43,154 bases of DNA from an uncultured Micavibrio sp. (GTDB lineage: Bacteria > Pseudomonadota > Alphaproteobacteria > Micavibrionales > UBA1664). This document shows positions 33,497 to 41,768 of the stretch, piece after piece (the first letter of the stretch is position 1; every line of letters starts with the position of its first letter). The notes below the pieces were generated by a model. That model searched no databases and was not told where the DNA came from. It saw only the letters and a program-made list of their open reading frames with translations. Made by a program: the position numbers and the translations under genes. Location of the stretch: positions 1-43,154 of the forward strand of contig CALBME010000181.1 of NCBI GenBank assembly GCA_937896295.1, given 5' to 3'.

Positions 33497-34075
33497 TCAA
33501 TCAAAGCTGGCCAGCAGCTTGTCGATATCTTCCTGGCTCATGGCATTGGCGGGCATTTGCGGACCGTTCAGCAGGCGGGCATCCCCGGTGCGCGTATCCT
33601 GGGAAACCGTATCGTCATTATGACCGACGATTTCCAGCAGGTGTTCGACCTTGGACTGGATTTCACCCAGCACGCCCACGACCTTTTTAATACGCTGGCC
33701 GGTAACGTCCTGAAAGGAACAGGCCTCATAGATCTTGGTGACTTCATCGGAAACCGTCTGTGCCAGCGGGTCAGCTTTGCCGGCAGCGGCCTTTTCCATG
33801 ACTTCGCACGACGACATGATGGTATCGGTCGCCTGTTTGGTCGCGGTCACGACGGCATCCAGTTCATCGGTGGCGCCGGGCACGTGCTTGGCGGTCAGGT
33901 CCTGCGGGCGCAGGCCGGCAATGTCCTGACGGAACGCCTGAATGACATCCAGAACGCCGCGCAGTTCCTTGATGACGGCTTCCTGATTGGCGTCGGTGGA
34001 ATCCGCCATTTTCGCAATGACGGAATTGACGATGGTGACTACCTTGCTGCGATCGTACTGATTTGCGGCTGACAT
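33497..34075 (-). CDS. cheZ: CheY-P phosphatase CheZ
   Basis: CheZ speeds dephosphorylation of CheY-P. The 192-aa protein is mainly a long helical hairpin and carries the signature YEACSFQDVTGQRIKKVVGV, in which the conserved Asp and Gln of DVTGQ are the catalytic pair. The C-terminal tail SQEDIDKLLASFD is a CheY-binding peptide like those of CheZ and of the FliM N-terminus. It follows cheY after three bases, so both are made together. Confidence 0.93.
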   Translation of the reverse strand: MSAANQYDRSKVVTIVNSVIAKMADSTDANQEAVIKELRGVLDVIQAFRQDIAGLRPQDLTAKHVPGATDELDAVVTATKQATDTIMSSCEVMEKAAAGKADPLAQTVSDEVTKIYEACSFQDVTGQRIKKVVGVLGEIQSKVEHLLEIVGHNDDTVSQDTRTGDARLLNGPQMPANAMSQEDIDKLLASFD

Positions 34076-34078
34076 GGC

Positions 34079-34468
34079 TTAGAGCGCCCCCAGCACGGCC
34101 GTGATCTTGGCCTTCAGCGTTTCCGCATTGAATGGCTTCACGATGTAATTGTTCACGCCGGCCTGTTTGGCCGCGATGATGTTCTCGGTCTTGCTTTCCG
34201 CCGTCACCATGATGAAGGGGACGCTTTTGTTTTCGCTGGCGCTGCCGCGAATGCCTTTCAGCAGGTCCATGCCGCTCATCGGCTCCATGTTCCAGTCGGA
34301 AACGATCATGCCGTATTTTTTCTCACCGAACATTTTGAGCGCGGCGCTGCCATCGCTGGCTTCGTCGATATTGGGAAACCCGATCTGGTTGAGAAGGTTG
34401 CGGATGATGCGGCGCATGGTGGCGTAATCATCCACGACCAGCACGTTCATAGTTTTATCGACTGCCAT
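34079..34468 (-). CDS. cheY: chemotaxis response regulator CheY
   Basis: This single receiver domain, when phosphorylated, binds FliM and changes flagellar rotation. The 129-aa protein has D13/D14, phospho-acceptor D58 (IVSDWNMEPMSG), T89 (VTA) and K111 (YIVKPFNAE). It is followed by cheZ and preceded by a 155-base gap (34469-34623) downstream of motE. That gap has no gene, and I could not identify a firm promoter in it. Confidence 0.95.
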   Translation of the reverse strand: MAVDKTMNVLVVDDYATMRRIIRNLLNQIGFPNIDEASDGSAALKMFGEKKYGMIVSDWNMEPMSGMDLLKGIRGSASENKSVPFIMVTAESKTENIIAAKQAGVNNYIVKPFNAETLKAKITAVLGAL

Positions 34469-34623
34469 AATAACCCCGGAAGAATTGTAAGAATTACGAA
34501 AAAGACTAGGAAATACCAGCCTTTGAGGATTTGATTCTGCCCCGATTTGGTTAAGACGTCATGAATAAAAGGACCTGTATGACGCAGCGGCAGAATGTCG
34601 CAGTTTTTTGGAAAATATATAGA

Positions 34624-35529
34624 TCAGGGCCGTCCCAGTGCATCGAGGCCAGGGAGCGCCGCTGAACCGGCAGGCGCGGGCGTCGCCAGCGGCGCGCCGG
34701 TATTGGCCCCCATGAACCCGGTCGGCTGGGGCTGGGCCCTTGCCTGTGGTTTCTGGTCGGGCAGCTTGTTCATCTCGGTCAGACGCACCGTCAGCTCGTT
34801 CGCCTTTTGCGTATCCATGGCGGCGATGATGGGCGCACTTTTACGTTCCGACATTTTGGAAACAACCTGCAGCAACACGGTCATGTCCATCTGGTTGAAA
34901 ATGGCCGCGGCCTCTTTCGGCTTCATCTGCTCATAGATTTTCACAAGACTGGTGATCTTGGAATTCTGTTCCTTCTGCTGCTGCCCCAGCAGTTTTTCGA
35001 TCTGATCCTTCAGACCCGTCAGTTCGGCAATCTTGGTGTCGATCTGCTTTTCGGACGCCTTCATCAGCGCCTCGCGCGTATCGAGGGCCTTTTCCCGGGC
35101 CTCCAGCTGCTGGCGGCGCTTGGCCAGATCGGCCAGAAGCTGCATTTGTTCCGGGGAATCGGCCATCTGCTGGCTGGCCGGATCCGCCCATACCTCAGGC
35201 AGAGTCGCGTTGGGATTGGGCAGCGTCACCTTGGGCTGGTTGTCCTGGGATGGCTGTGCCTCCCCTTCCGCAGCTGGCAGGATGCCGGGATCATTGGTTA
35301 TGGATGATGCCGCCGGAGCGGCCTTATCCGAAGGCGGGGTTTTGACCGGGGCGTTCGCGGCATCGGCCTTGGGCTCCTCCCCGGCGGCGGGCTGCACCTC
35401 GGCCAGTGCCGACGCGGTCAGGTCCTTCACGTCGGTCACGGTTTCCCCCATGCGCACGGCAAAGGCGGCCATGGCGACCAGGACAAGAAGTGGCAGGATA
35501 CGAAAGCGGGTGAGAAAATCGTTCATCAT
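34624..35529 (-). CDS. motE: MotE-type stator chaperone
   Basis: MotE-family proteins assist stator assembly in alphaproteobacteria. I take ATG 35529 (MMNDFLTRF), 301 aa; a TTG at 35550 also lies in frame. A membrane helix or signal (ILPLLVLVAMAAFAV) is followed by a Pro/Ala linker. A coiled coil comes next (LLADLAKRRQQLEAREKALD, QIDTKIAELTGLKDQIEKLL), then the MgtE_N-like MotE domain (YEQMKPKEAAAIFNQMDMTV, LQVVSKMSERKSAPIIAAMD). The tail is Pro/Ala-rich. It follows the DUF6468-like gene in the fliM operon. Confidence 0.88.
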   Translation of the reverse strand: MMNDFLTRFRILPLLVLVAMAAFAVRMGETVTDVKDLTASALAEVQPAAGEEPKADAANAPVKTPPSDKAAPAASSITNDPGILPAAEGEAQPSQDNQPKVTLPNPNATLPEVWADPASQQMADSPEQMQLLADLAKRRQQLEAREKALDTREALMKASEKQIDTKIAELTGLKDQIEKLLGQQQKEQNSKITSLVKIYEQMKPKEAAAIFNQMDMTVLLQVVSKMSERKSAPIIAAMDTQKANELTVRLTEMNKLPDQKPQARAQPQPTGFMGANTGAPLATPAPAGSAALPGLDALGRP

Positions 35530-35587
35530 GAGAATTCTATCATAATGCAAAAAGAAGGCCCATGCCGGGCAGACGGGATATTAACCC

Positions 35588-36238
35588 CTACCTGCCGCGG
35601 TTTTTAATCGCCCGGAACAGGTCGCGCTCGGCTTCCGAATACAGGCTGTCGTCATCGGCGGCGGCCAGCGGGTCGACCCCGCGCTCAGCATCCGGGTCCC
35701 GGATGGCGAAAGGACTACCCGCCGGGGACGAAGACGCAGGCGGCACCACCGACGCGTCCAGTTTGCGCAGATGCTGGACATAGGATGCCTGCACACCCTG
35801 CGGCTGACTATCCTGACCAGAACGGCGCTCAGGGGCGGATTTGGAGGGCTCCGAGATGGTCCGGGGCGAAGGCGCCGGTTGGGGGGCATTGATGGCAGGA
35901 GCCATGGGACGCGCCTTGTCGACCAGCCCTTCAAGACGGCTGGCCAGCCGGTCGCCGCTATCCGTGATCAATTGCAGCTCGTCCGACAGGGCCATGGCCT
36001 TGTCCACGGCGGCCTGAAGTTCAGAACCGGAGTCGCGGGCCGCTTCTTTCAGGCCGGATATGGCCCGGTCGGCACGGTCGAGGTTTTTGATGAGATCGCG
36101 GACGACCTTGTCGAGGTCCGACTTGGAATCGCGCAGACGGCGCAGCTGCAGCGACAGGCGCGCGGCATAGACAATCGTCAGGCCCAGCAGGACCACCACG
36201 ACAACGTCGAGAATGAGGGAAACGGGAGCGCCTTCCAT
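35588..36238 (-). CDS. DUF6468-like membrane protein of the fliM-motE operon
   Basis: The 216-aa protein has one N-terminal helix (SLILDVVVVVLLGLTIVYAA) and a long coiled-coil region (LQLRRLRDSKSDLDKVVRDL, IKNLDRADRAISGLKEAARD, MALSDELQLITDSGDRLASR). A Pro/Ser-rich linker and a short acidic tail (SLYSEAERDLFRAIKNRGR) follow. I believe it belongs to the DUF6468 group found beside fliM in Rhodospirillales-like bacteria. Its topology resembles the Caulobacter positioning protein PflI, but this is only a structural comparison. It lies between fliM and motE. Confidence 0.7.
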   Translation of the reverse strand: MEGAPVSLILDVVVVVLLGLTIVYAARLSLQLRRLRDSKSDLDKVVRDLIKNLDRADRAISGLKEAARDSGSELQAAVDKAMALSDELQLITDSGDRLASRLEGLVDKARPMAPAINAPQPAPSPRTISEPSKSAPERRSGQDSQPQGVQASYVQHLRKLDASVVPPASSSPAGSPFAIRDPDAERGVDPLAAADDDSLYSEAERDLFRAIKNRGR

Positions 36239-36289
36239 AAGAGCTCAAGCTAGAGCGTTATGGCTATTCTTACAAGCGCCATGGGGGGA

Positions 36290-37429
36290 TTATTCAGACT
36301 TCTTTGCCGGCGGAATGTACTTGTCGATCCGCACGGCAAGGTTGCCCTTTTTCTGTCCGGTCGATGCCTTGTACATCGGGAACTGGCCACAGCGCACCTC
36401 GATCCGATCGGACGGCGACGCATTGAAAAAGACAGTCGAACCGGGCTTCCAGTTCAGCAACTCACCCAGCGGGACCGTCTTCTCGGCCAGCACGGCCTGA
36501 AGGTCAATATCCGTTAAATACAATTCGTTAGTGAGGTGAGTTTCCCAAATCGAGTCACGGCCGAACTTCTCGCCCATGAACATCTGGAGCAGAAGTTCGC
36601 GGATGGGTTCGAGGGTAGCATACGGCAGCAGGATTTCCACCCGGCCGCCACGATCGCCCATGTCGATCCGCAGGCGCGCGAGCACGCAGGCATTGGAACC
36701 CTGGGTGATGGCGGCAAAGCGCGGGTTGGTTTCCATCCGCTCCATCGTGAAGCTGACGGGGGACAGGGGGTCGAACGCCGACGACATGTCGGACATGACC
36801 ACCCCGACCATGCGTTCGATCAGTTTGGTTTCGATGGTGGTATAGGGGCGCCCCTCGATCCGGATGGCAGGGGTGCCTTTACGACCCCCGAGCAGGACGT
36901 CGACGATGGAATAGATCAGGGCGGAATCCACCATCAGCAGGCCGCCGTTATCCCACTCCTCGGCCTTGAATATAGACAACATCGCCGGCAGCGGGATGGA
37001 GTTCATGTAGTCGCCAAAGCGCACCGTGGACACCTGGTCCAGCGACACTTCGACGTTATCCGATGTCAGGTTGCGCAAGGACGTCGACATCAGGCGGACC
37101 AGCCGGTCGAACACGATGTCGAGCATCGGCAGGCGTTCGTAATTGACCAGCGCCGAATTGATGAGCGCCATGACGCCGGAGGCCTGCTCCTGCCCCGATG
37201 CGTCGTTGAATCCTAAAAGGGAGTCGATTTCATCCTGGTTGAGGATACGGGTGCCGCCGCTGTCGTCGGTCTCGGCCGCCTCGCCGCCCCCCACGGGACG
37301 CCCATCGACACCAAGAGCCTGCGATGCCATTGCTTCCCACTCGGCCATCATCGCCTTTTCCTCATCGCTCATCGGGGTGTCGGTCGACCCCTGCGGCGTT
37401 GTGTTCGGCGGTGCGTCTGTATCGGCCAT
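36290..37429 (-). CDS. fliM: flagellar motor switch protein FliM
   Basis: FliM is the middle part of the C-ring and binds CheY-P. The 379-aa protein has the N-terminal CheY-binding helix LNQDEIDSLLGF (after a 60-residue extension that most FliM proteins lack), the CheC-like middle domain (LPMLDIVFDRLVRLMSTSLR, GDYMNSIPLPAMLSIFKAEE, VDVLLGGRKGTPA) and the C-terminal FliN-like domain (LQAVLAEKTVPLGELLNWKP). It has its own sigma-54 promoter 38 bases upstream. The DUF6468-like gene and motE follow on the same strand. Confidence 0.95.
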   Translation of the reverse strand: MADTDAPPNTTPQGSTDTPMSDEEKAMMAEWEAMASQALGVDGRPVGGGEAAETDDSGGTRILNQDEIDSLLGFNDASGQEQASGVMALINSALVNYERLPMLDIVFDRLVRLMSTSLRNLTSDNVEVSLDQVSTVRFGDYMNSIPLPAMLSIFKAEEWDNGGLLMVDSALIYSIVDVLLGGRKGTPAIRIEGRPYTTIETKLIERMVGVVMSDMSSAFDPLSPVSFTMERMETNPRFAAITQGSNACVLARLRIDMGDRGGRVEILLPYATLEPIRELLLQMFMGEKFGRDSIWETHLTNELYLTDIDLQAVLAEKTVPLGELLNWKPGSTVFFNASPSDRIEVRCGQFPMYKASTGQKKGNLAVRIDKYIPPAKKSE

Positions 37430-37445
37430 GCTGAATCGTTGATGC

Positions 37446-37461
37446 GTTAACGTTAGTTAAC
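37446..37461. repeat. GTTAAC-GTTA-GTTAAC palindrome in the fliM leader
   Basis: Two perfect GTTAAC palindromes flank GTTA, and together they can form a six-base stem in the fliM transcript. They lie about at the expected sigma-54 start site and 17 bases from the fliM ATG. Confidence 0.45.
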
Positions 37462-37466
37462 AATAT

Positions 37467-37482
37467 AGCACAGATCGTGCCA
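37467..37482 (-). promoter_or_regulatory. Sigma-54 promoter of fliM
   Basis: On the minus strand TGGCACGATCTGTGCT has a complete -24 TGGCACG and a -12 GTGC with correct spacing. It lies in the 94-base gap between fliL and fliM. The expected start is near 37456. Confidence 0.82.
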
Positions 37483-37523
37483 AAAAAGCGGAAAAACGAA
37501 AAACCCCAGGTCTGTCCCGGCTT

Positions 37524-38105
37524 TTACTGGATCAGGATTTCCTGAAACAGAACGTCCTGCACCTTCACCGGCTGGGCCGCCAGATTGACACGGTAAAGAA
37601 GCTCCTGCCGTAATCTGTAAATACCAGCTGAGCCGCGCAGGTCCTGCACGCGCATTTCGCGCAAGAAAGTCTGGAACTGATCGACCACGCGCGGGGCCAC
37701 CGTGTTCAGGGACTCAAGGTCGGCGGGGTTCGCCACCTCCAGCTTGACCTTCAGCTTCAGGAACCGCGACGGTCCGCCTGCACTGGAAAGATTGACGAGC
37801 AGATCCGGCAATTCCATAAACTGCGGACCGCCGGCGGCATGATCGCCGCCCTCGCCGCCCGCCTCGCCGCCGCCTTCATGTTCGGCACTGACCGCAGCCT
37901 CGCCTTCGGCCGGGGTCTTCTTGGGTCCGATCACGCCGGTGAAATACAGCCCCGCCCCCACCCCGATGAGGAGCAGCGGGATCACGATCAGCAACAGCTT
38001 CTTCGCGCCAAATCCTTTACCGCCTTCATCATCCAGCGGTTTGACTTCGCCTTCCGCGCCTTCGGCAGCGGCGGCTGCGGGTACGTCTTCGTCTTTTTTG
38101 GCCAT
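37524..38105 (-). CDS. fliL: flagellar stator-associated protein FliL
   Basis: FliL is a single-pass protein that surrounds or supports the stators. The 193-aa protein has a cytoplasmic Ala/Glu-rich start, one helix (LLLIVIPLLLIGVGAGLYFT), an acidic Gly-rich linker (EHEGGGEAGGEGGDHAAGG), then the stomatin-like periplasmic domain (FMELPDLLVNLSSAGGPSRF, LKLKVKLEVANPADLESLNT) and a C-terminal helix ending VQDVLFQEILIQ. It starts 234 bases from divergent flgF. I found no good sigma-54 site reading towards it. Confidence 0.93.
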   Translation of the reverse strand: MAKKDEDVPAAAAAEGAEGEVKPLDDEGGKGFGAKKLLLIVIPLLLIGVGAGLYFTGVIGPKKTPAEGEAAVSAEHEGGGEAGGEGGDHAAGGPQFMELPDLLVNLSSAGGPSRFLKLKVKLEVANPADLESLNTVAPRVVDQFQTFLREMRVQDLRGSAGIYRLRQELLYRVNLAAQPVKVQDVLFQEILIQ

Positions 38106-38216
38106 GGCTCTTTAAAGGAATCCAAAGGTTGTATTCAAAAAGGTTAACACAAAGCCCGCACCCATGAAAGCCGCGGCAATTTTTTCCATACAGCCTGAAC
38201 AGGTCACGGCATACGA

Positions 38217-38253
38217 CTCGGGAAACGCACGGTACCCGAGCGGGAAACACGGT
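38217..38253. repeat. Inverted and direct repeats upstream of the flgF promoter
   Basis: CTCGGG (38217-38222) and CCCGAG (38235-38240) form an inverted repeat. CGGGAAACGCACGGT (38219-38233) and CGGGAAACACGGT (38241-38253) form a near-direct repeat with a 22-base period. The end is 33 bases upstream of the sigma-54 site, a distance suited to an activator. Confidence 0.4.
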
Positions 38254-38286
38254 GAAAACCCATTGAAAATGCGGACCAATCCGCTC

Positions 38287-38302
38287 TGGCACACCCTGTG
38301 CA
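38287..38302 (+). promoter_or_regulatory. Sigma-54 promoter of the flgFGAH operon
   Basis: TGGCACACCCTGTGCA has the -24 TGGCAC and -12 GTGCA at exact spacing (14 of 16 positions with the consensus when A and G replacements are counted as mismatches). It lies 38 bases before the flgF ATG. Confidence 0.85.
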
Positions 38303-38339
38303 AAGACATCATGCGGTAAAACTTTTTGGGAAACCGATC

Positions 38340-39065
38340 ATGGAAAACACCATCTACATTGGCCTTTCGCGCTTAAGCGCCCTGCAGACCAATATGGACA
38401 TCATCGCGAACAACATCGCCAACATCAACACGCCCGGCTACAAGGCCAGCAAGATGGTGTTCGCCGAATACCTCGACAAACCCCGGGCCATGAACGAGAC
38501 GCTGTCGATGGTCGAGGACTACGGCAATTTCCGCGTCGCCGCCAACGGCCCCATCAAGATGACGGGCAACCCGCTGGACGTCGCCCTTCAGGGCCCCGGT
38601 TACTTCGGCGTGCAGGGTCCCAACGGCAAGACCATGTATACGCGCGCCGGTGCCTTCATGACCGACCCCGAAGGCAACCTGGTCACACAACAGGGATACA
38701 AGGTGCTGGATTCCGGCGGCGCCCCGATCACCATCCCCGTTGGCGCCCGCGATATCGTCATCGACCCGACCGGATCCATCGCCACGGAAGAAGGCACCGT
38801 CACCAGCCTGATGGTGCAGGAATTCGCCAATATCCAGTCCCTGACGCCCTTTGGGGATACCCTTTATGAAACCAAGGAAGCTGGTACCCCTGCGGTGAAA
38901 ACGCAGGTCGTCCAGAACGGCCTTGAAGGTTCCAACACGCAAGGCGTGGTAGAGATGACCGATATGATCGACGTCTCGCGCAGCTATCAGAGTGTCGCAA
39001 AAATGCTGCAGAACGAACATGACCGCATGCGCTCCACCATCAAGAGCCTGACCACCGCAACCTGA
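38340..39065 (+). CDS. flgF: flagellar basal-body rod protein FlgF
   Basis: FlgF is a proximal rod protein. ATG 38340 gives 241 aa starting MENTIYIGLSRLSALQTNMD; an in-frame GTG at 38298 would overlap the promoter and is unlikely. Rod-hook motifs are present: DIIANNIANINTPGYKASKM, LQGPGYFGVQGPNGKTMYTR and the C-terminal VEMTDMIDVSRSYQSVAKML. It is the first gene of flgF-flgG-flgA-flgH. Confidence 0.94.
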   Translation: MENTIYIGLSRLSALQTNMDIIANNIANINTPGYKASKMVFAEYLDKPRAMNETLSMVEDYGNFRVAANGPIKMTGNPLDVALQGPGYFGVQGPNGKTMYTRAGAFMTDPEGNLVTQQGYKVLDSGGAPITIPVGARDIVIDPTGSIATEEGTVTSLMVQEFANIQSLTPFGDTLYETKEAGTPAVKTQVVQNGLEGSNTQGVVEMTDMIDVSRSYQSVAKMLQNEHDRMRSTIKSLTTAT

Positions 39066-39109
39066 TCATAAACGCAGCAAGAATTTAAACCTTTTAGGAG
39101 ATTAAACAG

Positions 39110-39895
39110 ATGCTTTCCCTCGATATCGCCGCCACCGGCATGCAGGCCCAGCAGATGAACGTGGATACCATATCCAACAACATCGCCAACATGACGACCA
39201 CAGGCTTCAAACGCCAGCGCGCCCAGTTCCAGGACCTGATCTACCAGACCAAGGTGCGCCCGGGCGTGACCTCCTCCAATGTCGGCTCGATCCTGCCCTC
39301 GGGCATCCAGCTTGGCCTTGGCGTCAAACCGGGGTCCATCTATCGCATCAACGAACAGGGCCCGATCCAGATCAGCGGCAACACTTATGATCTGGCGATC
39401 GCGGGTCGCGGATTCTTCCAGATCGCCATGCCGGACGGCACCACCGGCTACACCCGCGACGGCAGCTTCAGCATCAATGCCGACGGCCAGATCGTCAATT
39501 CGCTGGGCTATGCCCTTGAACCGGCCATCACCATTCCGTCCGACGCCACGTCCGTGAACATCACCGAAGATGGGCTGGTGCAGGTTAAAATCCCCGGCAC
39601 CACCGCCACGCAGCAGGTCGGCCAGATCCAGATCGCGATCTTCCAGAACGATGCGGGCCTTGAGGCGATCGGCAACAACATCCTGCTGGAAACCGACGGC
39701 TCGGGCACGCCCACGGTCGGCAATCCCGTCGATGTCGGCTTCGGCAAACTGCAACAGGGTGCGCGCGAAGCCTCCAACGTCAACGTGGTCGATGAAATCA
39801 CCACCCTGATCACGGCCCAGCGCGCCTATGAGATGAATTCGAAGGTCATCCAGACCTCCGACGACATGCTCGGCACCCTGACCCAGTTACGCTAA
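39110..39895 (+). CDS. flgG: flagellar distal rod protein FlgG
   Basis: FlgG forms the distal rod within the P and L rings. The 261-aa protein opens MLSLDIAATGMQAQQMNVDT and contains the FlgG-specific stretch FQDLIYQTKVRPG. It also contains GRGFFQIAMPDGTTGYTRDG and ends VDEITTLITAQRAYEMNSKV followed by IQTSDDMLGTLTQLR. TTAGGAG precedes the ATG at good spacing. It lies 44 bases after flgF. Confidence 0.96.
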   Translation: MLSLDIAATGMQAQQMNVDTISNNIANMTTTGFKRQRAQFQDLIYQTKVRPGVTSSNVGSILPSGIQLGLGVKPGSIYRINEQGPIQISGNTYDLAIAGRGFFQIAMPDGTTGYTRDGSFSINADGQIVNSLGYALEPAITIPSDATSVNITEDGLVQVKIPGTTATQQVGQIQIAIFQNDAGLEAIGNNILLETDGSGTPTVGNPVDVGFGKLQQGAREASNVNVVDEITTLITAQRAYEMNSKVIQTSDDMLGTLTQLR

Positions 39896-39918
39896 TTACA
39901 AAGAAGGAGCCTAGTCCC

Positions 39919-40929
39919 ATGACAGCAGCATCCATCACCTTCAAACGCAGCAATCCCCGCGAACTTCCTGCCTCGCTGGCCGGCAAGCTGCTTCTGGTCG
40001 TGCTGGCTCTGATGCTGGTCATGGGGCTGGTTCTGACCTCAGCCACCAAGGCATTCGCCAATGCGGGCATCAGCCCGGCGATCAAGGGCAATGTCGTCGT
40101 GACCAACGGCAGCGTGAAGCTGGGCGACGTGTTCGAAAACGTGCAGCAAAATGCCGACTTCGTTCTGGCCCCCGCCCCCCAGCCGGGCGAGGAACTGGTC
40201 TGGAACGAAGCCACGTTGCTGCGCATCGCGACCGCGTTCAACATGCCCTGGCGCCCGGAAAGCGGACAGGAAGTGCGCATCCGCCGCGATGCCACCCTGA
40301 TCGACCGCGACACGCTGAAATCGGTGCTGCGCGACCATCTCACCGGCCTGGGCGACCCCGCCCTGTATCAGGTCAACCTGACCTCGGAGATTCCCGAGAT
40401 CATCGTATCCAATAAGGGAACCCCCCGTATCGACGTGGCGGACTTTAACATGCAGCCGGTCGGTGGCACGTTCTCGGCCCTGATCCGGGTGTCGGAAGCC
40501 GACGGCAGCAACAGCCAGACGGTCAATGTCCGGGGCGTGGCCGACCGCGTCGTCAGCGTCCCCGTCCTGAAGGCCGATAAACGCAACGGCGAAGTCATTA
40601 CATCCGGCGACATTACATATATTACCCGCAAGGCCACCACCGTCGGGGCCAATGTGGTGCGCAGCCCCGGCGAAATGATCGGATCGACCCCCCGCCGCGC
40701 CATTGCTGCGGGCACGCTGATTACGCCCAACGACCTGCAGATGCCCCAGATGGTATCGCGCGGGGACCTGATCACCATGGTCTACAAACAGGGTGGCATG
40801 TACCTGACCGTCAAGGGCCGCGCCCTTGAAGATGGTGCCATCGGCCAGAGCATTAAAGTATCGAATACCGGTTCCAACCGCACACTCGAGGGACGTGTGA
40901 CCGCCACCAAACAAGTGACGATCAACTAA
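39919..40929 (+). CDS. flgA: flagellar P-ring assembly chaperone FlgA
   Basis: FlgA is a periplasmic chaperone for FlgI. The 336-aa protein has a long N-terminal signal region (KLLLVVLALMLVMGLVLTSA, cut near AFANAG). A middle domain with RESGQ-type beta strands follows, then a C-terminal SAF domain (VPVLKADKRNGEVITSGDIT, TPRRAIAAGTLITPNDLQMP, IGQSIKVSNTGSNRTLEGRV). AAGGAG precedes the ATG by 12 bases. It is longer than the enterobacterial FlgA (about 220 aa) but normal for alphaproteobacteria. Confidence 0.92.
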   Translation: MTAASITFKRSNPRELPASLAGKLLLVVLALMLVMGLVLTSATKAFANAGISPAIKGNVVVTNGSVKLGDVFENVQQNADFVLAPAPQPGEELVWNEATLLRIATAFNMPWRPESGQEVRIRRDATLIDRDTLKSVLRDHLTGLGDPALYQVNLTSEIPEIIVSNKGTPRIDVADFNMQPVGGTFSALIRVSEADGSNSQTVNVRGVADRVVSVPVLKADKRNGEVITSGDITYITRKATTVGANVVRSPGEMIGSTPRRAIAAGTLITPNDLQMPQMVSRGDLITMVYKQGGMYLTVKGRALEDGAIGQSIKVSNTGSNRTLEGRVTATKQVTIN

Positions 40930-40939
40930 GGATAGGCCC

Positions 40940-41698
40940 ATGAAACAGATGAACGCACTCAAACTCCTGACCCTTGGCACCATTGCGGCCCTCGGCCTGT
41001 CCGGCTGCAACGCCGCCGACCGCCTGGCCAGCATCGGGGAAGCCCCGCGCCAGTCCGACATCATCAACCCCACCGCCAAGGCCGGATACAAGCCGGTCAC
41101 CATGCCGATGCCGGTTCAGGAGGTCGTCGAACGCCAGCCCAACAGCCTGTGGGCCGGCGGAAGCCGCAAAACCTTCTTCAAGGATCAGCGCGCCAAGGAT
41201 ATCGGCGACATTCTGACCGTGAACATCGACATCACCGACGAAGCCAACCTGAAAAACGAAACCAGCCGCGACCGCACCGCATCGGAAGACAGCGCCCTGC
41301 CCGATGCACTCGGCTTCCAGAACTATCTCGACAAGGTTTTTCCGGGCGGCGTGAACCCGGCATCCCTTCTCGACGGGGACACCAGTTCCAAGTTTGAAGG
41401 CACCGGCGAAGTCAAACGCAACGAGGACATCAAGCTCAAGGTCGCCGCGACCGTGGCCCAGATCCTGCCCAACGGGAATATGGTGATCCAGGGCCATCAG
41501 GAAGTGCGCGTGAATTTTGAGAACCGGATTCTGAACGTCGCCGGTATCATCCGCCCCGAAGACATCTCGATCGACAACACGATCCCCTACGAGAAAATCG
41601 CCGAAGCCCGCATCGCCTATGGCGGCCGCGGCCAGATGACGGACGTTCAGCAGCCGCGCTATGGGCAGCAGGTGCTCGACATCCTTTCACCTTTCTAA
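40940..41698 (+). CDS. flgH: flagellar L-ring lipoprotein FlgH
   Basis: FlgH makes the outer-membrane L ring. The 252-aa protein has a lipoprotein signal with LSGC as lipobox (LGLSGCNAADRL), then NSLWAGGSRKTFFKDQRAKD, IGDILTVNIDITDEANLKNE. The C-terminal VAATVAQILPNGNMVIQGHQ and ILNVAGIIRPEDISIDNTIP are classic. It is the last gene of the operon and is followed by a strong terminator. Confidence 0.96.
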   Translation: MKQMNALKLLTLGTIAALGLSGCNAADRLASIGEAPRQSDIINPTAKAGYKPVTMPMPVQEVVERQPNSLWAGGSRKTFFKDQRAKDIGDILTVNIDITDEANLKNETSRDRTASEDSALPDALGFQNYLDKVFPGGVNPASLLDGDTSSKFEGTGEVKRNEDIKLKVAATVAQILPNGNMVIQGHQEVRVNFENRILNVAGIIRPEDISIDNTIPYEKIAEARIAYGGRGQMTDVQQPRYGQQVLDILSPF

Positions 41699-41735
41699 GC
41701 TATTACCCCGTAGTTTCTCCAGAAGGACCCAACCT

Positions 41736-41765
41736 GGCCCCGCCGTCAAAAGCGGGGCCTTTTTT
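41736..41765 (+). terminator. Terminator of the flgFGAH operon
   Basis: GGCCCCGC (41736-41743) pairs with GCGGGGCC (41752-41759) and is followed by six T residues. It ends 67 bases after the flgH stop. Confidence 0.92.
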
Positions 41766-41768
41766 GTA

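Noticed and set aside
38106..38286. Sigma-54 promoter reading towards fliL
   Set aside because: I looked for GCA-N5-GTGCCA on the plus strand. Only poorly spaced partial matches were present.
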